From Singulisphaera sp. GP187 (GTDB lineage: Bacteria > Planctomycetota > Phycisphaerae > Phycisphaerales > SM1A02), in contig CAMBXO010000009.1 of NCBI GenBank assembly GCA_945871915.1, positions 1 to 64,000 of the forward strand: a stretch of DNA of 64,000 nucleotides, in the 5' to 3' direction. The position numbers were made by a program, and so were the translations under genes. Numbering within the stretch: the stretch's first letter is position 1; the number at the start of each line of letters is the position of its first letter. Below, piece after piece: positions 32,974-42,597 of the stretch. The notes below the pieces were generated by a model. It was not told the origin of the DNA. It saw nothing but the letters and a program-made list of their open reading frames with translations, and ran no database searches.

Positions 32974-33654
32974 ATGCCCCTTCAGCCGACCTGGATCTTT
33001 GACTTTGATAGCACGCTTGTCCGTGTCGAGGCACTGGACGAACTGGCGGATATCGCCTTGGCTGGCGTGCCCGACCGACAAGTCCAACTTGAACGCATTC
33101 GCCAGGTAACCCGGCTTGGCATGGAGGGGGCTATGTCAATTGAGCAAAGTCTGCAGTCACGGCTCGCCCTGCTGTCCCTACGGCCTGAAATGATTCCAGC
33201 ATTGATTGAGCGATTGGTCGCCAATTTCACTCCCAGTTTTTGGAGGCTGCGGGACCGCCTTGCCATGATGCGAGACCAAATATGGGTGGTGAGTGGCGGC
33301 TGCCATGAATGGATCGAGCCCACGGTTTCGCGGCTGGGGCTAAGAACGGATCAAGTGATTGCGAACCGACTTCGGCGGCGAAGCGACGGCACTTTGGAAC
33401 TGGATCCCCACTCACCATGTGCAGTTGACCACGGAAAGGCGACCGCAATCATGGCTCGAAACCTTGCGAAACCCCGAATCATGGTGGGAGACGGCATGAC
33501 CGACTGGCAAGTGCGTGAGTTGAATGCATGCGAAACTTTTGTTTGCTTCACGGAGGTGGTGCATCGGGAGTCCGTAGCCACCAAAGCCGATGCTGTGGCA
33601 GCCAGCCTGGAAGAAGTGCTTGCCATCGACATTCAATCAACACCAGAATCGTGA
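32974..33654 (+). CDS. HAD-family phosphatase, phosphoserine phosphatase-like
   Basis: The product is 226 residues from ATG 32974; the upstream in-frame ATG sits inside the preceding terminator. HAD motif I is FDFDSTLV (nucleophile first Asp), motif II is VVSGGCHEW, and motifs III/IV are represented by DHGKATAI and MVGDGMTDWQV. The cap region and overall layout match SerB-like enzymes that dephosphorylate small phosphoesters such as phosphoserine. The exact substrate is not determinable. It is followed one base later by tag and probably cotranscribed. Confidence 0.85.
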   Translation: MPLQPTWIFDFDSTLVRVEALDELADIALAGVPDRQVQLERIRQVTRLGMEGAMSIEQSLQSRLALLSLRPEMIPALIERLVANFTPSFWRLRDRLAMMRDQIWVVSGGCHEWIEPTVSRLGLRTDQVIANRLRRRSDGTLELDPHSPCAVDHGKATAIMARNLAKPRIMVGDGMTDWQVRELNACETFVCFTEVVHRESVATKADAVAASLEEVLAIDIQSTPES

Positions 33655-33655
33655 A

Positions 33656-34270
33656 ATGAAACGATTGCCAACTCCACTTTCGCGATGCTATTGGTGCGGA
33701 ACCGACCCGCTGTATGTGGACTACCACGACACGGAGTGGGGAGTTCCGGTGCGGGATGATCGAGAACTGTTTTCCAAACTGGTTCTTGATGGATTTCAAG
33801 CGGGACTTTCGTGGATCACCATTCTTCGAAGGCGCTCTGGCATCTTGGCTGCCTTTGATGGACTCGATCCAGAGCGCGTGGCACGATATGGAATCACCGA
33901 CACCCGCCGCTTGTTGAAGGACGAGCGAATCATTCGCAGTCGTGCAAAGGTGAAGTCGGCGATCCAGAACGCACAAGCATGGTGCAATCTGATGGATCGC
34001 GGCGATCGACACGCCTTTCGCGACATGGTGTGGTCCCCCACCGAGCATCGCGTTTTGGTGAAACGCATTCGGTACCGCTCCAAAATCCCGGCGGAAACAC
34101 GGCAGAGCCAGGCCCTCTCACAACGCCTAAAAAGCGAGGGATTCTCCTTCTGCGGCCCGGTGATTTGTCATGCCTTCATGCAAGCGGTGGGCTGTGTCAA
34201 CGAACACCTAGTGAGTTGCTTTCGACACAGCCAAGTCACGGCCATCGCTCAGCGTAAGGGTCTGGCCTAA
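33656..34270 (+). CDS. tag: DNA-3-methyladenine glycosylase I
   Basis: The 204-residue protein matches Tag over its full length: RCYWCG and YHDTEWGVP at the N-terminus, QAGLSWITIL, and the zinc-site region HAFMQAVGCVNEH near the C-terminus. The four zinc ligands expected from E. coli Tag (Cys, His, His, Cys) are all present. The residue corresponding to the base-recognising Glu38 appears as Asp (LDGFQAG). It excises 3-methyladenine from alkylated DNA. It begins one base after the HAD phosphatase stop (TGAAATG). Confidence 0.93.
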   Translation: MKRLPTPLSRCYWCGTDPLYVDYHDTEWGVPVRDDRELFSKLVLDGFQAGLSWITILRRRSGILAAFDGLDPERVARYGITDTRRLLKDERIIRSRAKVKSAIQNAQAWCNLMDRGDRHAFRDMVWSPTEHRVLVKRIRYRSKIPAETRQSQALSQRLKSEGFSFCGPVICHAFMQAVGCVNEHLVSCFRHSQVTAIAQRKGLA

Positions 34271-34271
34271 A

Positions 34272-35570
34272 TCACTCGTCCGAAGTTTCTTCGGCAGATG
34301 AGTGCAACGCATCGCCAGGTCCTTCAACCAGTCGCGTGAGCCTTCTCAACTCGGGTATTCGCCACGCGATCACGGCCGTGACGATCAGCGTTCCAACGCC
34401 CCCGCCCACCACACTGACCACAGGCCCCAGCCATGCGGCAACGACTCCGCTTTCGAACCCGCCAAGTTCATTACTGCATTCAATAAAAATTCCGTTCACG
34501 GCTGTGACGCGTCCACGCAAGTGATCCGGCGTGCGAGCCTGCACAAGAACATGGCGAATGACCACGCTTACATTGTCAACCGCGCCACCAATTGCAAGTG
34601 CCACAACGCTAAGCCAGAGCCACTCGCTGAATCCAAACACAATCATGCTGATTCCAAATCCAACCACGCTCCACAGCAATGCCGGCCCTGCATGGCGGAA
34701 TTCCCCTCGAACGGCCAGCACACCCGCCATAAGCAAGGCCCCCGCATAGGGTGCTGCCTTGAGCACTCCAAGTCCGAAAGCATCTGTGCCAAGAATGGTG
34801 GTGGCATACAGCGGCAGAAGAGCGGTGGCTCCGCCAAAGAGAACTGCAAGAAGGTCCAGTGAAATCGCACCCAGAATCGCCCGTTCCCGCACAATGTGCG
34901 TGAGCCCGGCAAACATTCCACCGGGCGAGAGTCCGGTTGGCAGCAATCGACTTTCGCGAGGACGCAAACGCAACGCCATGACTGCAAAGAGAAGGCATCC
35001 CACGGACGCTGCCACATACACCACCCATGCAAGGTCGGTGAGGGCCATGACGGCTCCCGCTAAGACCGGCCCGACAATGGCACTTGTTTGAAAGATCGCG
35101 CTGTTCCATGTGACGGCATTCTGAAATCGCCGTGGTGCGACGAGTGAGGGAAGCAGACTCTGTCGCGTGGGCATGTTGAAGGCCCGAACGCATCCACTGA
35201 GAACAAGAATGGCATAGGTGATCCACAGTGGAGCGTGTACGACATTGGCGATGGCAAGCAAGCCGCCGACCACCGCAAACCCGGCTTGTGAAAATGCAAG
35301 GATTTTCTTTCGACTCACTCGATCGGCCAGTTGTCCTGCGGGGAGTGCCAGAAATACGACCGGCAGCGCTCGAGCGAGGCCCACCAATCCAAGGCTCAAC
35401 GCGCTGTGCGATCGCTGCCAAACATCCCACAGCACGGCGGTGTTGAGCATTTGAAGGCCAAAGCCCGCCGCGAGCATTCCAACGGCAAACAGTCGATAGT
35501 TGCGCTCATGCCATGCCGCATGCCACGGGACGGCCCGCGGCGTTGCCTGGCCATGCGATTCAGACGGCAC
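34272..35570 (-). CDS. Major facilitator superfamily exporter, EntS-like
   Basis: The 432-residue protein has about 12 hydrophobic helices and matches the MFS_3 (enterobactin exporter-like) group: NYRLFAVGMLAAGFGLQM at the start, the loop LADRVSRKK, and PTRQSLLPSLV, a segment typical of this group. It is an inner-membrane secondary transporter, and the substrate cannot be told. Convergent with tag (one base between). It lies 15 bases downstream of the nucleotide-sugar dehydrogenase on the same strand. Confidence 0.88.
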   Translation of the reverse strand: MPSESHGQATPRAVPWHAAWHERNYRLFAVGMLAAGFGLQMLNTAVLWDVWQRSHSALSLGLVGLARALPVVFLALPAGQLADRVSRKKILAFSQAGFAVVGGLLAIANVVHAPLWITYAILVLSGCVRAFNMPTRQSLLPSLVAPRRFQNAVTWNSAIFQTSAIVGPVLAGAVMALTDLAWVVYVAASVGCLLFAVMALRLRPRESRLLPTGLSPGGMFAGLTHIVRERAILGAISLDLLAVLFGGATALLPLYATTILGTDAFGLGVLKAAPYAGALLMAGVLAVRGEFRHAGPALLWSVVGFGISMIVFGFSEWLWLSVVALAIGGAVDNVSVVIRHVLVQARTPDHLRGRVTAVNGIFIECSNELGGFESGVVAAWLGPVVSVVGGGVGTLIVTAVIAWRIPELRRLTRLVEGPGDALHSSAEETSDE

Positions 35571-35585
35571 CCAATGCTCGCTTAC

Positions 35586-36953
35586 TCACGCCAATTTCAG
35601 GCGATTGCCCAGCTCTCCGTGAAACTTGCGAAGTGCGTCGCGGGTATCCACGATCAACTTGGAGTGCTTGGCAATCACATTCCAGTCAAACGCGGCATGA
35701 GCCGTTGACACCAGCACCAAGTCATATTGCTTCAATGACTCTGGTGTCACTGGCACAGACTTCATGTGCAGATCAAATGCGCGGCCTGCCTTGGTCTGCG
35801 CACAATGTGGATCGCTGTAGTCCACTTTGGCGCCACGATCGAGCAGCAGATAAATCAACTCAAAGCTGGGGCTTTCGCGCACATCATCAATGTCCGCCTT
35901 ATAGGCCAAGCCAAGAATGAGAATTTTGCTGTCCTTCACTGGCTTCCCGTGATTGTTCAAGTGTTCGGCGACACGATCCACAACATAGTGCGGCATGCTG
36001 GTGTTGATCTCACCAGCGAGTTCGATGAATCGCGTTCCACGGCCGTGCTCCTTGGCCTTCCATGTGAGATAGAACGGATCGATCGGAATGCAGTGGCCGC
36101 CGAGACCGGGGCCTGGAAAGAATGGCATGTAGCCAAATGGTTTTGTGGCGGCGGCTCGAACAACTTCCCACACATCGATCTTGAGCGGCTCCAGAATTGC
36201 TTTGAGTTCGTTGACCAGCGCGATGTTCACGGCGCGGAATGTGTTTTCCAGAATCTTGGCCGCTTCAGCAACTTCGGCCGTTGAGACCGGCACCACTTCG
36301 GAAATACCTTTGCGATACACCGCTGCCGCCAATTCCGTACTGGCATCATCAAGACCACCGACCAATTTAGGAATGGTGCGAGTATTGTGGGACTTGCGGC
36401 CCGGATCTTCACGCTCTGGACTGAAGGCTCCAAAGACATCGCGACCCAATTTCAGGTTCATTCCCTTCTCGCCAGCCGCCTTAAAGACTGCCGGCATCAT
36501 GTCATCTCGAGTTGTGCCGGGGTACGTGGTGCTTTCAAGAATGACCAGTTGACCACTTCGCAGAGTCTTTCCGATGGCATCAGCCGTTGCCAAGATGTAA
36601 CTGATGTCCGGTTCTTGGTGTCGACCGAGCGGCGTGGGAACTGCAACGATGATGACATCGCATTCGCCAAGTCGGCCGAAGTCGGTGGTGGCCTCGAATC
36701 GCTTGCTATCTCGCAGCGACGTGATCATGTCGTCGCCTAAATGCTGAAGGTAATTCCGACCCTCTTTGATGGCCTTGGGCTTTGCTGGATCAATGTCAAA
36801 CCCAATCACAGGCAATCCGCCGTTATGCAGCGCATGAGCCAATGGAAGTCCGACATACCCAAGACCGATGACACCGACTCGGGCGTGGCCTTGTTGAATT
36901 CGGGCGAGAAGATCTGCGTGAACGCTGGTTGGTGCTGATGCGGCTTGGGTCAT
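35586..36953 (-). CDS. UDP-N-acetylhexosamine dehydrogenase (WecC/WbpA-type)
   Basis: From the ATG at 36953 the product is 455 residues. It shows VGVIGLGYVGLPLA (NAD-binding), VPTPLG, ESTTYPGTT, the catalytic Lys region ENTFRAVNIALVNEL, FFPGPGLGGHCIPIDP with the catalytic Cys, and LGLAYKADIDDVRESP. It belongs to the UDP-glucose/GDP-mannose dehydrogenase family. The LGGHCIPIDPFYLTWKA signature favours UDP-GlcNAc or UDP-ManNAc 6-dehydrogenase, which makes uronic acid precursors for surface polysaccharide. No other glycan genes are adjacent. Confidence 0.92.
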   Translation of the reverse strand: MTQAASAPTSVHADLLARIQQGHARVGVIGLGYVGLPLAHALHNGGLPVIGFDIDPAKPKAIKEGRNYLQHLGDDMITSLRDSKRFEATTDFGRLGECDVIIVAVPTPLGRHQEPDISYILATADAIGKTLRSGQLVILESTTYPGTTRDDMMPAVFKAAGEKGMNLKLGRDVFGAFSPEREDPGRKSHNTRTIPKLVGGLDDASTELAAAVYRKGISEVVPVSTAEVAEAAKILENTFRAVNIALVNELKAILEPLKIDVWEVVRAAATKPFGYMPFFPGPGLGGHCIPIDPFYLTWKAKEHGRGTRFIELAGEINTSMPHYVVDRVAEHLNNHGKPVKDSKILILGLAYKADIDDVRESPSFELIYLLLDRGAKVDYSDPHCAQTKAGRAFDLHMKSVPVTPESLKQYDLVLVSTAHAAFDWNVIAKHSKLIVDTRDALRKFHGELGNRLKLA

Positions 36954-37040
36954 TGGGTGTGGGGCCTTGCGAAACTTGAAAGTGTGAGGAGTCGCGAAAG
37001 ATAACCACCCGGAACTGGCAACATACAAACGGGTGTGGTC

Positions 37041-37074
37041 TAAAAACAACCGCCACCGTCACATGGACGGTGGC
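37041..37074 (-). terminator. Intrinsic terminator downstream of thyX
   Basis: A perfect 9 bp stem (37052-37060 with 37066-37074), loop ACATG, runs leftward into GTTGTTTTTAG. It is 220 bases beyond the thyX stop and precedes the nucleotide-sugar dehydrogenase gene. The remaining gap 36954-37295 holds no gene. Confidence 0.85.
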
Positions 37075-37244
37075 AGCCCTTGTCCATCCAAATTGTCTAT
37101 CGTGCCTACAAACCCCAGACACATGAAATGATCGCCATCCCGGTGGCGACAAGGCAAGTAGACACCACAAACACGGGTGCGCCAAATAACAAATTCATTG
37201 ATTTTTGCTGATGTGTAAGAATTCTTGCAAACGAATCTGATAAG

Positions 37245-37280
37245 TCCTGTATGTCCAATAATAATAGGTTGGATACAGGA
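37245..37280 (-). other. AT-loop hairpin in the thyX 3' region
   Basis: TCCTGTA/TACAGGA plus TCCAA/TTGGA form a 12 bp stem (two-base bulge) closing a TAATAATAGG loop, ending 15 bases before the thyX stop on the - strand side. There is no T-run, so it may protect the mRNA 3' end rather than terminate. Confidence 0.5.
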
Positions 37281-37295
37281 AATTCGCCGCAAATC

Positions 37296-38216
37296 CTAGA
37301 GACCAAGCCGAGCCTTCTTGGCTTCAAATTCTGCTGTCTCACGCTTGTTCTGCGTGGCCAGCGGCTGGCCCGATCGAATGGCGTCGATTTCCAGTCTCGT
37401 GAGCTGCATCGCTTGAAGGTCATAGTCCATGAACGCTTCGCAAGTCACCGGCGCCAACGGGTGAATGAGCCGATACATGGCCTTTGCAAAATCCTGAATC
37501 TCTTGCTGAGCATGTGAATCCATTCGCAGCGAGAGAAAGCGAAGCGTGTTGTGTAAATCGCACTTCCAATACCACTCGGTGTACACGCTCACTGGTAAGG
37601 CGGCGCGAGCCAACTCGCGAGCAACGCCCCGCTCCGTGAGTGATAGGTAGGAGCGATAGTTGGACTCGGCACCCTCCAACAGTTGCAGGAATTCCTGCGC
37701 TGTACCGGCATCAATCGGTTCATCACCGCCCTGTCGATTGACGGAACTCTGCTTGCGAACGCTCTCAACCGTCGGTCGATAGAAACGATCCGGCACAATG
37801 GAATACCGCGCGCTGTACTCGTTCACATTGGCGGTTCGATGTCGAATCCACTGCCGTGCCACAAACATGGGCATGGCCACATGAAACTTGAGCTCCACCA
37901 TTTCAAATGGAGTGGTGTGACGATGCCGAAGCAAATATCGCACCAGTGCACGATCCTCGGAAACCTGCTTGGTGCCCGCTCCGTAACTCACTCGCGCCGC
38001 CTGCACGATCGCTGCATCCGCCGTCTGACCTGGCATCACCAAGCGTGGCATGACATCACACAGCGCAATAAAACCATGCTGATGCACCGGCAATTGCCAC
38101 CGAGCATCCCCCCTCATCAAGTCAACAAGTTCGCTGTCGGGCTTGATCCGCTCAATGGGAAGTTCGGAGTGCGAATGGGGCGCATCAACCTGATTGGAAA
38201 CAGTCGGATCGGGCAT
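37296..38216 (-). CDS. thyX: FAD-dependent thymidylate synthase
   Basis: The product is about 306 residues from ATG 38216; the longer frame to 38432 overlaps the upstream gene. The ThyX signature RHRxxxxNExSxRY is present as RHRTANVNEYSARY, followed by FYRP. Further family segments are ARVSYGAGTK, TTPFEMVELKFHV and a C-terminal HPLAPVTCEAFMDY. It methylates dUMP using methylenetetrahydrofolate and reduced FAD in the cytoplasm. It lies seven bases after a small membrane protein gene in a leftward gene run. Confidence 0.95.
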   Translation of the reverse strand: MPDPTVSNQVDAPHSHSELPIERIKPDSELVDLMRGDARWQLPVHQHGFIALCDVMPRLVMPGQTADAAIVQAARVSYGAGTKQVSEDRALVRYLLRHRHTTPFEMVELKFHVAMPMFVARQWIRHRTANVNEYSARYSIVPDRFYRPTVESVRKQSSVNRQGGDEPIDAGTAQEFLQLLEGAESNYRSYLSLTERGVARELARAALPVSVYTEWYWKCDLHNTLRFLSLRMDSHAQQEIQDFAKAMYRLIHPLAPVTCEAFMDYDLQAMQLTRLEIDAIRSGQPLATQNKRETAEFEAKKARLGL

Positions 38217-38223
38217 GGCTTTA

Positions 38224-38640
38224 TTATGGCGTGGAAGGTGTCGTCGGCGAAGGAGCGTTTGACGCATTCCTGGCGACTTCCCGCAAAGAGGTCTTTCGAA
38301 GCGATGCATTGACTCGGTCGAGCGTGCCGAGGCCAGAGGGACGCCCGTTGGCTTCAAGAACGGGTGCCAGATCACCCGTCGGTGGCCAGCGAATCTGCAG
38401 CACCGAGAGCGCCCGTTCAAGACTTGGGTCATGTTCGGCCCTTAGCGCGTCAGGTGCGGTTGGATAAACGCCCTGATGGACCGCCGCATAGTTCTGCAGC
38501 GATTTGGCCACCAGTTCAATCTGCACATCGGTTTGGCGAGCAAGATCGCGAACATCTTTGGTGATGAACCACCCGGCAATAAATGACACCGCTCCGACGA
38601 TCACCACAAAGAACACGATGGAACGACCTGAAACCTGCAT
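38224..38640 (-). CDS. Small single-pass membrane protein, unknown function
   Basis: The 138-residue product has one N-terminal transmembrane helix (IVFFVVIVGAVSFIAGWFI). A mostly helical, presumably periplasmic region follows, resembling a pseudopilin-like body (VAKSLQNYAAVHQGVYPTAPDAL), then a Ser/Pro/Thr tail. The segment LQNYAAVHQGVYPTA is like that of GspG-type proteins, but there is no prepilin cleavage site. It starts within the ABC ATPase stop (TAATG), so the two are coupled. I cannot name a family. Confidence 0.7.
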   Translation of the reverse strand: MQVSGRSIVFFVVIVGAVSFIAGWFITKDVRDLARQTDVQIELVAKSLQNYAAVHQGVYPTAPDALRAEHDPSLERALSVLQIRWPPTGDLAPVLEANGRPSGLGTLDRVNASLRKTSLREVARNASNAPSPTTPSTP

Positions 38641-39476
38641 TACATCTTCACGCCTTCAAGCCGTACGCGATCTCGCGGACGGCGTGGATCGGCCTCAGGC
38701 ACCGCCGCAAGAAGCCGTTGGGTATACGGATGTTGCGGTTTCTCAATGATCGCCTGTCGCGTTCCCTCTTCAACTATTTTTCCGTCATACATCACTGCCA
38801 CGCGATCGCAAATGTGATGAATGACCGCCATGTCATGGCTGATGAACAAGTAACTCAGGCCAAATTCGACCTGTAAATCCTTGAGCAAATTAAGAATCTG
38901 GCTTTGAATGCTGACATCAAGTGCGCTGGTTGGTTCATCGCAGACAATCAGCGACGGATTGAGCGCAAGTGCCCGGGCGATGCCGATGCGTTGCCGTTGG
39001 CCACCGCTGAACTCGTGGGGATAACGATCAGCGGCCGCGGCCCAAAGCCCGCACCGCTCGAGAAGTTTTTCAACCATGTCGCGCAAACGATCACCCTCGG
39101 CGATCCCATGCACTTCTAATGGCTCTCCCACAATGCGGCCAACTCGCATGCGTGGGTTGAGGCTGCCACCTGGATCCTGAAAAATAATTTGCATTCGGCG
39201 ACGCAACTGCCGCAATTCCGCACTGCCCATTTTCAAGACATCGCGGCCTTCAAAGAGAATCTTTCCACCGGTTGGTTCCACCAGTCGAAGCAGCGTTCTG
39301 CCAACGGTTGTCTTTCCGCAGCCGGATTCTCCAACAAGTCCCAGTGTTTCACCCTTGTTCAGCGTGAAGGAAACGCCGTCGACCGCCTTCACATGCCCCA
39401 CCGTTCTCTGCAAGACACCCCGCCTGACGGGAAACCATGTGCAAAGATCTCGAATTTCTAAGAGTGGCGGGTGCAT
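38640..39476 (-). CDS. Oligopeptide/dipeptide ABC transporter ATP-binding protein (OppF/DppF-type)
   Basis: The 278-residue ATPase shows Walker [10 protein letters not shown], the Q-loop [12 protein letters not shown], signature [15 protein letters not shown], Walker [13 protein letters not shown] and the switch His ISHDMAV. The C-terminal oligo_HPY segment [16 protein letters not shown] is diagnostic for peptide/nickel importers. The partner permeases, binding protein and OppD ATPase are absent here, so it works with components encoded elsewhere or is a stand-alone remnant of such an operon. Confidence 0.93.
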   Translation of the reverse strand: MHPPLLEIRDLCTWFPVRRGVLQRTVGHVKAVDGVSFTLNKGETLGLVGESGCGKTTVGRTLLRLVEPTGGKILFEGRDVLKMGSAELRQLRRRMQIIFQDPGGSLNPRMRVGRIVGEPLEVHGIAEGDRLRDMVEKLLERCGLWAAAADRYPHEFSGGQRQRIGIARALALNPSLIVCDEPTSALDVSIQSQILNLLKDLQVEFGLSYLFISHDMAVIHHICDRVAVMYDGKIVEEGTRQAIIEKPQHPYTQRLLAAVPEADPRRPRDRVRLEGVKM

Positions 39477-39496
39477 GGCTGCATCCTATTCGATGA

Positions 39497-41002
39497 TCAC
39501 TCCTGCATCGTCTGCAGCATGCGTAGTGGCATGGTTGCATTCACAACCGTCCCATCCGGGCGCACAAGAGTCATCGGTGCGTCAATGGCCTTTCCATTCA
39601 TGGGAAGACGCCGAAGAATGCGTGTGTAAAAATCATCCAGGTTGTTCACCTGTGCACCAAAGGTTTCCACGATCACGGAACCCACCGGAATCTTTTCTGC
39701 CGCCGGCGATCGCTCAAGCACTTGTTGAACGAGCACACCACGATGAAAAGGAATTCCCATCGCCGTGGCCGCGGCCTGCGTGGAGGTTGCCAGTTTCAGC
39801 AGACCGAGGGCCCGAATGGCCTGTGGAATGCTGCGAGCATTGGTCTCTGGATCGAGCCGCCCCATCGTGACCTGCAACAGGACCGGGCTGCCACCACCGG
39901 GCTGATTGGGCTGCGGCCGCCACACTTCGGCGGCAACCACTTCACCGGGCCGATGGCCGGCGACCAGCGTGGACATTTGCGCAGAACTTGCAACACGCTG
40001 CCCACCGAGTTGCACCAGCACATCTGCGACTTGCATCCCAGCGTTGGCGGCCGGACTGTCGGGCGTCACAACGGATAGCAAGACGCCTTCGCCTTGATAA
40101 TTCTCCAGAACATGCTGAATCAGCGGATTGGGTTCCATCATGCGGCGCCGCGAGCGATCAAGATCAATGCCTACAACACCAAGAAATCCCATTTCAACTT
40201 CGCCGCGTGCAATGAGTTGGTCCACCACATTGTCAATCATGGAAATCGGAATGGCTAAACCAATTCCCGCAAACTGCCCTTGTCCAATGGCGTTGCCTTT
40301 GCCGGTTGCAATGGCCGTGGTCATGCCTACAACCGAACCCCGCGTATCCGTCAGGGGACCACCGGAATTACCGGGATTCACCGCTGCATCGGTCTGAATG
40401 AAATTCTCGTAATCAATTTCCTGCAAGCCAGCTGTGCGACCGATGCCGGAAACAATTCCGCTGGACATGCTGAAACGAAAGTCAAAGGGACTTCCAAACG
40501 CAAAGACCAGTTCGCCTTGCTGCGGATCCTGCAGAGCCCGCCGCGCAGCAACCAGACCGGACGCACTGGTCTGCAGCACGGCAATGTCTGTCTTGAGATC
40601 CAATCCAATCAATTTCGCTTCTCGCCGCTCGCCATCATTCAACTGAACTTCCACTCGATTGGAACCATCCACCACATGCGCGTTGGTGACAATGTGCCCG
40701 TGCTCGTCGTACACCCAGCCGCTGCCAGAACTGAAGACCGGCCGATTATTGCGAGACCCTCGCATGGATCCAACGGTGCTCACATGCACGACACTGGGTT
40801 CAACCAGCGTTGCGATGTCTCGCATGCTTTGCGAAAGTCCATCAAGAATCGTGCCCTTTTGAAGTCGAAGATCCGCGGAGGCCATTTCGATGGCGGTGCT
40901 TTCTCGCGTCAGTTGACGAACCGCCGCAGGTGCCGCCAGCAGAAGTGCACCTGCCGCCGCCAACGTGACCAAGGCCGGGCCGAGGTGCTCAAGCTTTCGC
41001 AT
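39497..41002 (-). CDS. HtrA/DegP-like trypsin-type serine protease with PDZ domains
   Basis: The likely start is ATG 41002 (GGAG nine bases upstream), overlapping the panB 3' end by 14 bases, for a product of about 501 residues. It has an N-terminal membrane helix ([19 protein letters not shown]), then a trypsin domain with the triad His in VTNAHVVDG, Asp in LKTDIAVL and Ser in PGNSGGPL. Two PDZ-like regions follow, around [19 protein letters not shown] and [17 protein letters not shown]. It is probably a periplasmic quality-control protease anchored to the inner membrane. Confidence 0.92.
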   Translation of the reverse strand: MRKLEHLGPALVTLAAAGALLLAAPAAVRQLTRESTAIEMASADLRLQKGTILDGLSQSMRDIATLVEPSVVHVSTVGSMRGSRNNRPVFSSGSGWVYDEHGHIVTNAHVVDGSNRVEVQLNDGERREAKLIGLDLKTDIAVLQTSASGLVAARRALQDPQQGELVFAFGSPFDFRFSMSSGIVSGIGRTAGLQEIDYENFIQTDAAVNPGNSGGPLTDTRGSVVGMTTAIATGKGNAIGQGQFAGIGLAIPISMIDNVVDQLIARGEVEMGFLGVVGIDLDRSRRRMMEPNPLIQHVLENYQGEGVLLSVVTPDSPAANAGMQVADVLVQLGGQRVASSAQMSTLVAGHRPGEVVAAEVWRPQPNQPGGGSPVLLQVTMGRLDPETNARSIPQAIRALGLLKLATSTQAAATAMGIPFHRGVLVQQVLERSPAAEKIPVGSVIVETFGAQVNNLDDFYTRILRRLPMNGKAIDAPMTLVRPDGTVVNATMPLRMLQTMQE

Positions 41003-41867
41003 GCGTCTGCGCTCCATCCTGCAGCAGTAGGCGCAGTCTCTCGGCTTCGGAATCACGCATGTTGAACGTGTTGTCGATGTGACCCTGGTGCACTCGATCC
41101 CGCCACGCTTGGGCCGTTTGCTGCAACGATGCACCAAGCGACGCCATCGGCTTCGCAAATCCGGGTTGCCACGAGGAAAGACCGAGTAAATCGTGAAGCA
41201 CAATCACCTGACCATGGCACGCCGGGCCCGCACCACATCCGATCACGGGAATGGTGGCCCGTTCAACAATGCGGCTTGTCACTTCACCCGGACACGCTTC
41301 CACCAGCAACATGCACGCGCCGGCAGCTTCGAGAGCCGCGGCATCGTGTAACAGGCTGACCGCCTGCTCAGCCGTTCGACCGACCGAGAAGCATCCGCCA
41401 TGTACTTTGGTTTGCTGTGGACGACTGCCCACATGTGCCACCACTGGAATACCCGCCCGAACCATGCGGCCCACAAGCGGTGCCCATGTGCGATCCACTT
41501 CCACCTTCACACAATCGGCCATGCCCTCGGTGAGAAACCTCGCGGCATTTCGCAAGGCGTCATCTTCGTTTGCTTGGTAACTCATAAATGGCATGTCGGC
41601 CATCACCAGCCGCGTGGGCGCGCCGCGTTTGACGGCCCGGGTAATTGACACCATGAAATCAAGAGGAGCGTGAATGGTGCTTGGAAGACCAAGAATCATT
41701 TCGGCGGCGGTGTCGCCAACCAACAGAACTTCGATGCCCGCTCGTTCCAGCCATGTGGCGGTTGTGGCGTCGTAACAGGTCAGGCACGCGAAGCGTTTGC
41801 CGGCGCGAACAGCGCCGACCAACGATCGAAGCGAAACTGTTTCCGGGGTTGCTGAAGTGACACTCAT
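40989..41867 (-). CDS. panB: 3-methyl-2-oxobutanoate hydroxymethyltransferase
   Basis: The 292-residue product (ATG 41867; a TTG six bases upstream is also in frame) matches PanB: FACLTCYDATTATWLERAGIEVLLVGDT, metal-binding Asp residues, the VMADMPFMSY segment, KVEVD, and PVVAHVGSRPQ. It transfers a hydroxymethyl group from methylenetetrahydrofolate to ketoisovalerate, the first step to pantothenate and CoA. CoaD, a later CoA enzyme, is two genes upstream on the same strand, which supports a CoA-related grouping. The 3' end overlaps the htrA start. Confidence 0.95.
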   Translation of the reverse strand: MSVTSATPETVSLRSLVGAVRAGKRFACLTCYDATTATWLERAGIEVLLVGDTAAEMILGLPSTIHAPLDFMVSITRAVKRGAPTRLVMADMPFMSYQANEDDALRNAARFLTEGMADCVKVEVDRTWAPLVGRMVRAGIPVVAHVGSRPQQTKVHGGCFSVGRTAEQAVSLLHDAAALEAAGACMLLVEACPGEVTSRIVERATIPVIGCGAGPACHGQVIVLHDLLGLSSWQPGFAKPMASLGASLQQTAQAWRDRVHQGHIDNTFNMRDSEAERLRLLLQDGAQTHAKA

Positions 41868-41910
41868 GCCCAAAGTCTATCCGAGCGATCCGATTTCACC
41901 CTATTCATGT

Positions 41911-42594
41911 TCAGAATCGACGAATCGGATTCGCAAAGAGATTGTCTCGCCCCGGCACAATCAGGTCCGCGATTTCAATCACCTCTGCAAGACTTGCGAG
42001 CCCCTGCTGAATGTCAAAGCATGGTGCAATCATCATTCCTTTTTCAAGATGCTCTGCCGTGGCGATTGCATCACCAGTGATCAACAGCGTGTTGCTGGTG
42101 GACGGCACCAGCAGGCCACTGTTGCCGGGTGTCACACCTGGCAGTGGAAAGAGGTCTACACCTTCCTCAAGACGATCGGGCGCGTCTTGGCAATTTCGCA
42201 ACATCGCAAGTTCCTCGGAAACCATCCGCTCCACTTCCACATCGGCATGGTGCTGTGCCTGTTGCAAGCGTTGCTTCAACTGTTCTGCAACACCCTCTCG
42301 TTCGGTTGCCGCCAACAGCACTTCGGCATCAGGAAACGCCGCCAGACCGCGCCGTCGCATCGGATGAAAGCTGGTCAGAAACACATGGGTGATGTCCTTG
42401 GGTGACTTGCCACTTCGCTCCGCCAGCCGAGGAATCAACACCTGCGCCGGCAAAGACGGGTCGACCACGATGCAGGACTTGCCGGCTTCAAGCAGCGTGG
42501 TGGTTGCGTGAGCGGGCCGCACCTCGCTCTTTTCTCCCCAGACCGGGTGAGCGGCAATCGCACCGATGGAAATCACTCGAATCCGAACAGCCAT
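41911..42594 (-). CDS. Metallo-beta-lactamase-fold protein with degenerate metal site
   Basis: This 227-residue protein has the MBL order: early beta strands with TTLLEAGKSCIVVDPSL, a THVFLTSFHP segment at the position of the HxHxDH motif, later GVTPGNSG and LLITGDAIAT, and a C-terminal IVPGRDN. The motif reads S-F-H-P-M-R-R, so only one of the usual three His/Asp ligands remains, while the later Asp of GDA is kept. Hydrolase activity is therefore doubtful. It sits between coaD (three bases upstream) and panB. Confidence 0.8.
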   Translation of the reverse strand: MAVRIRVISIGAIAAHPVWGEKSEVRPAHATTTLLEAGKSCIVVDPSLPAQVLIPRLAERSGKSPKDITHVFLTSFHPMRRRGLAAFPDAEVLLAATEREGVAEQLKQRLQQAQHHADVEVERMVSEELAMLRNCQDAPDRLEEGVDLFPLPGVTPGNSGLLVPSTSNTLLITGDAIATAEHLEKGMMIAPCFDIQQGLASLAEVIEIADLIVPGRDNLFANPIRRF

Positions 42595-42597
42595 GAT

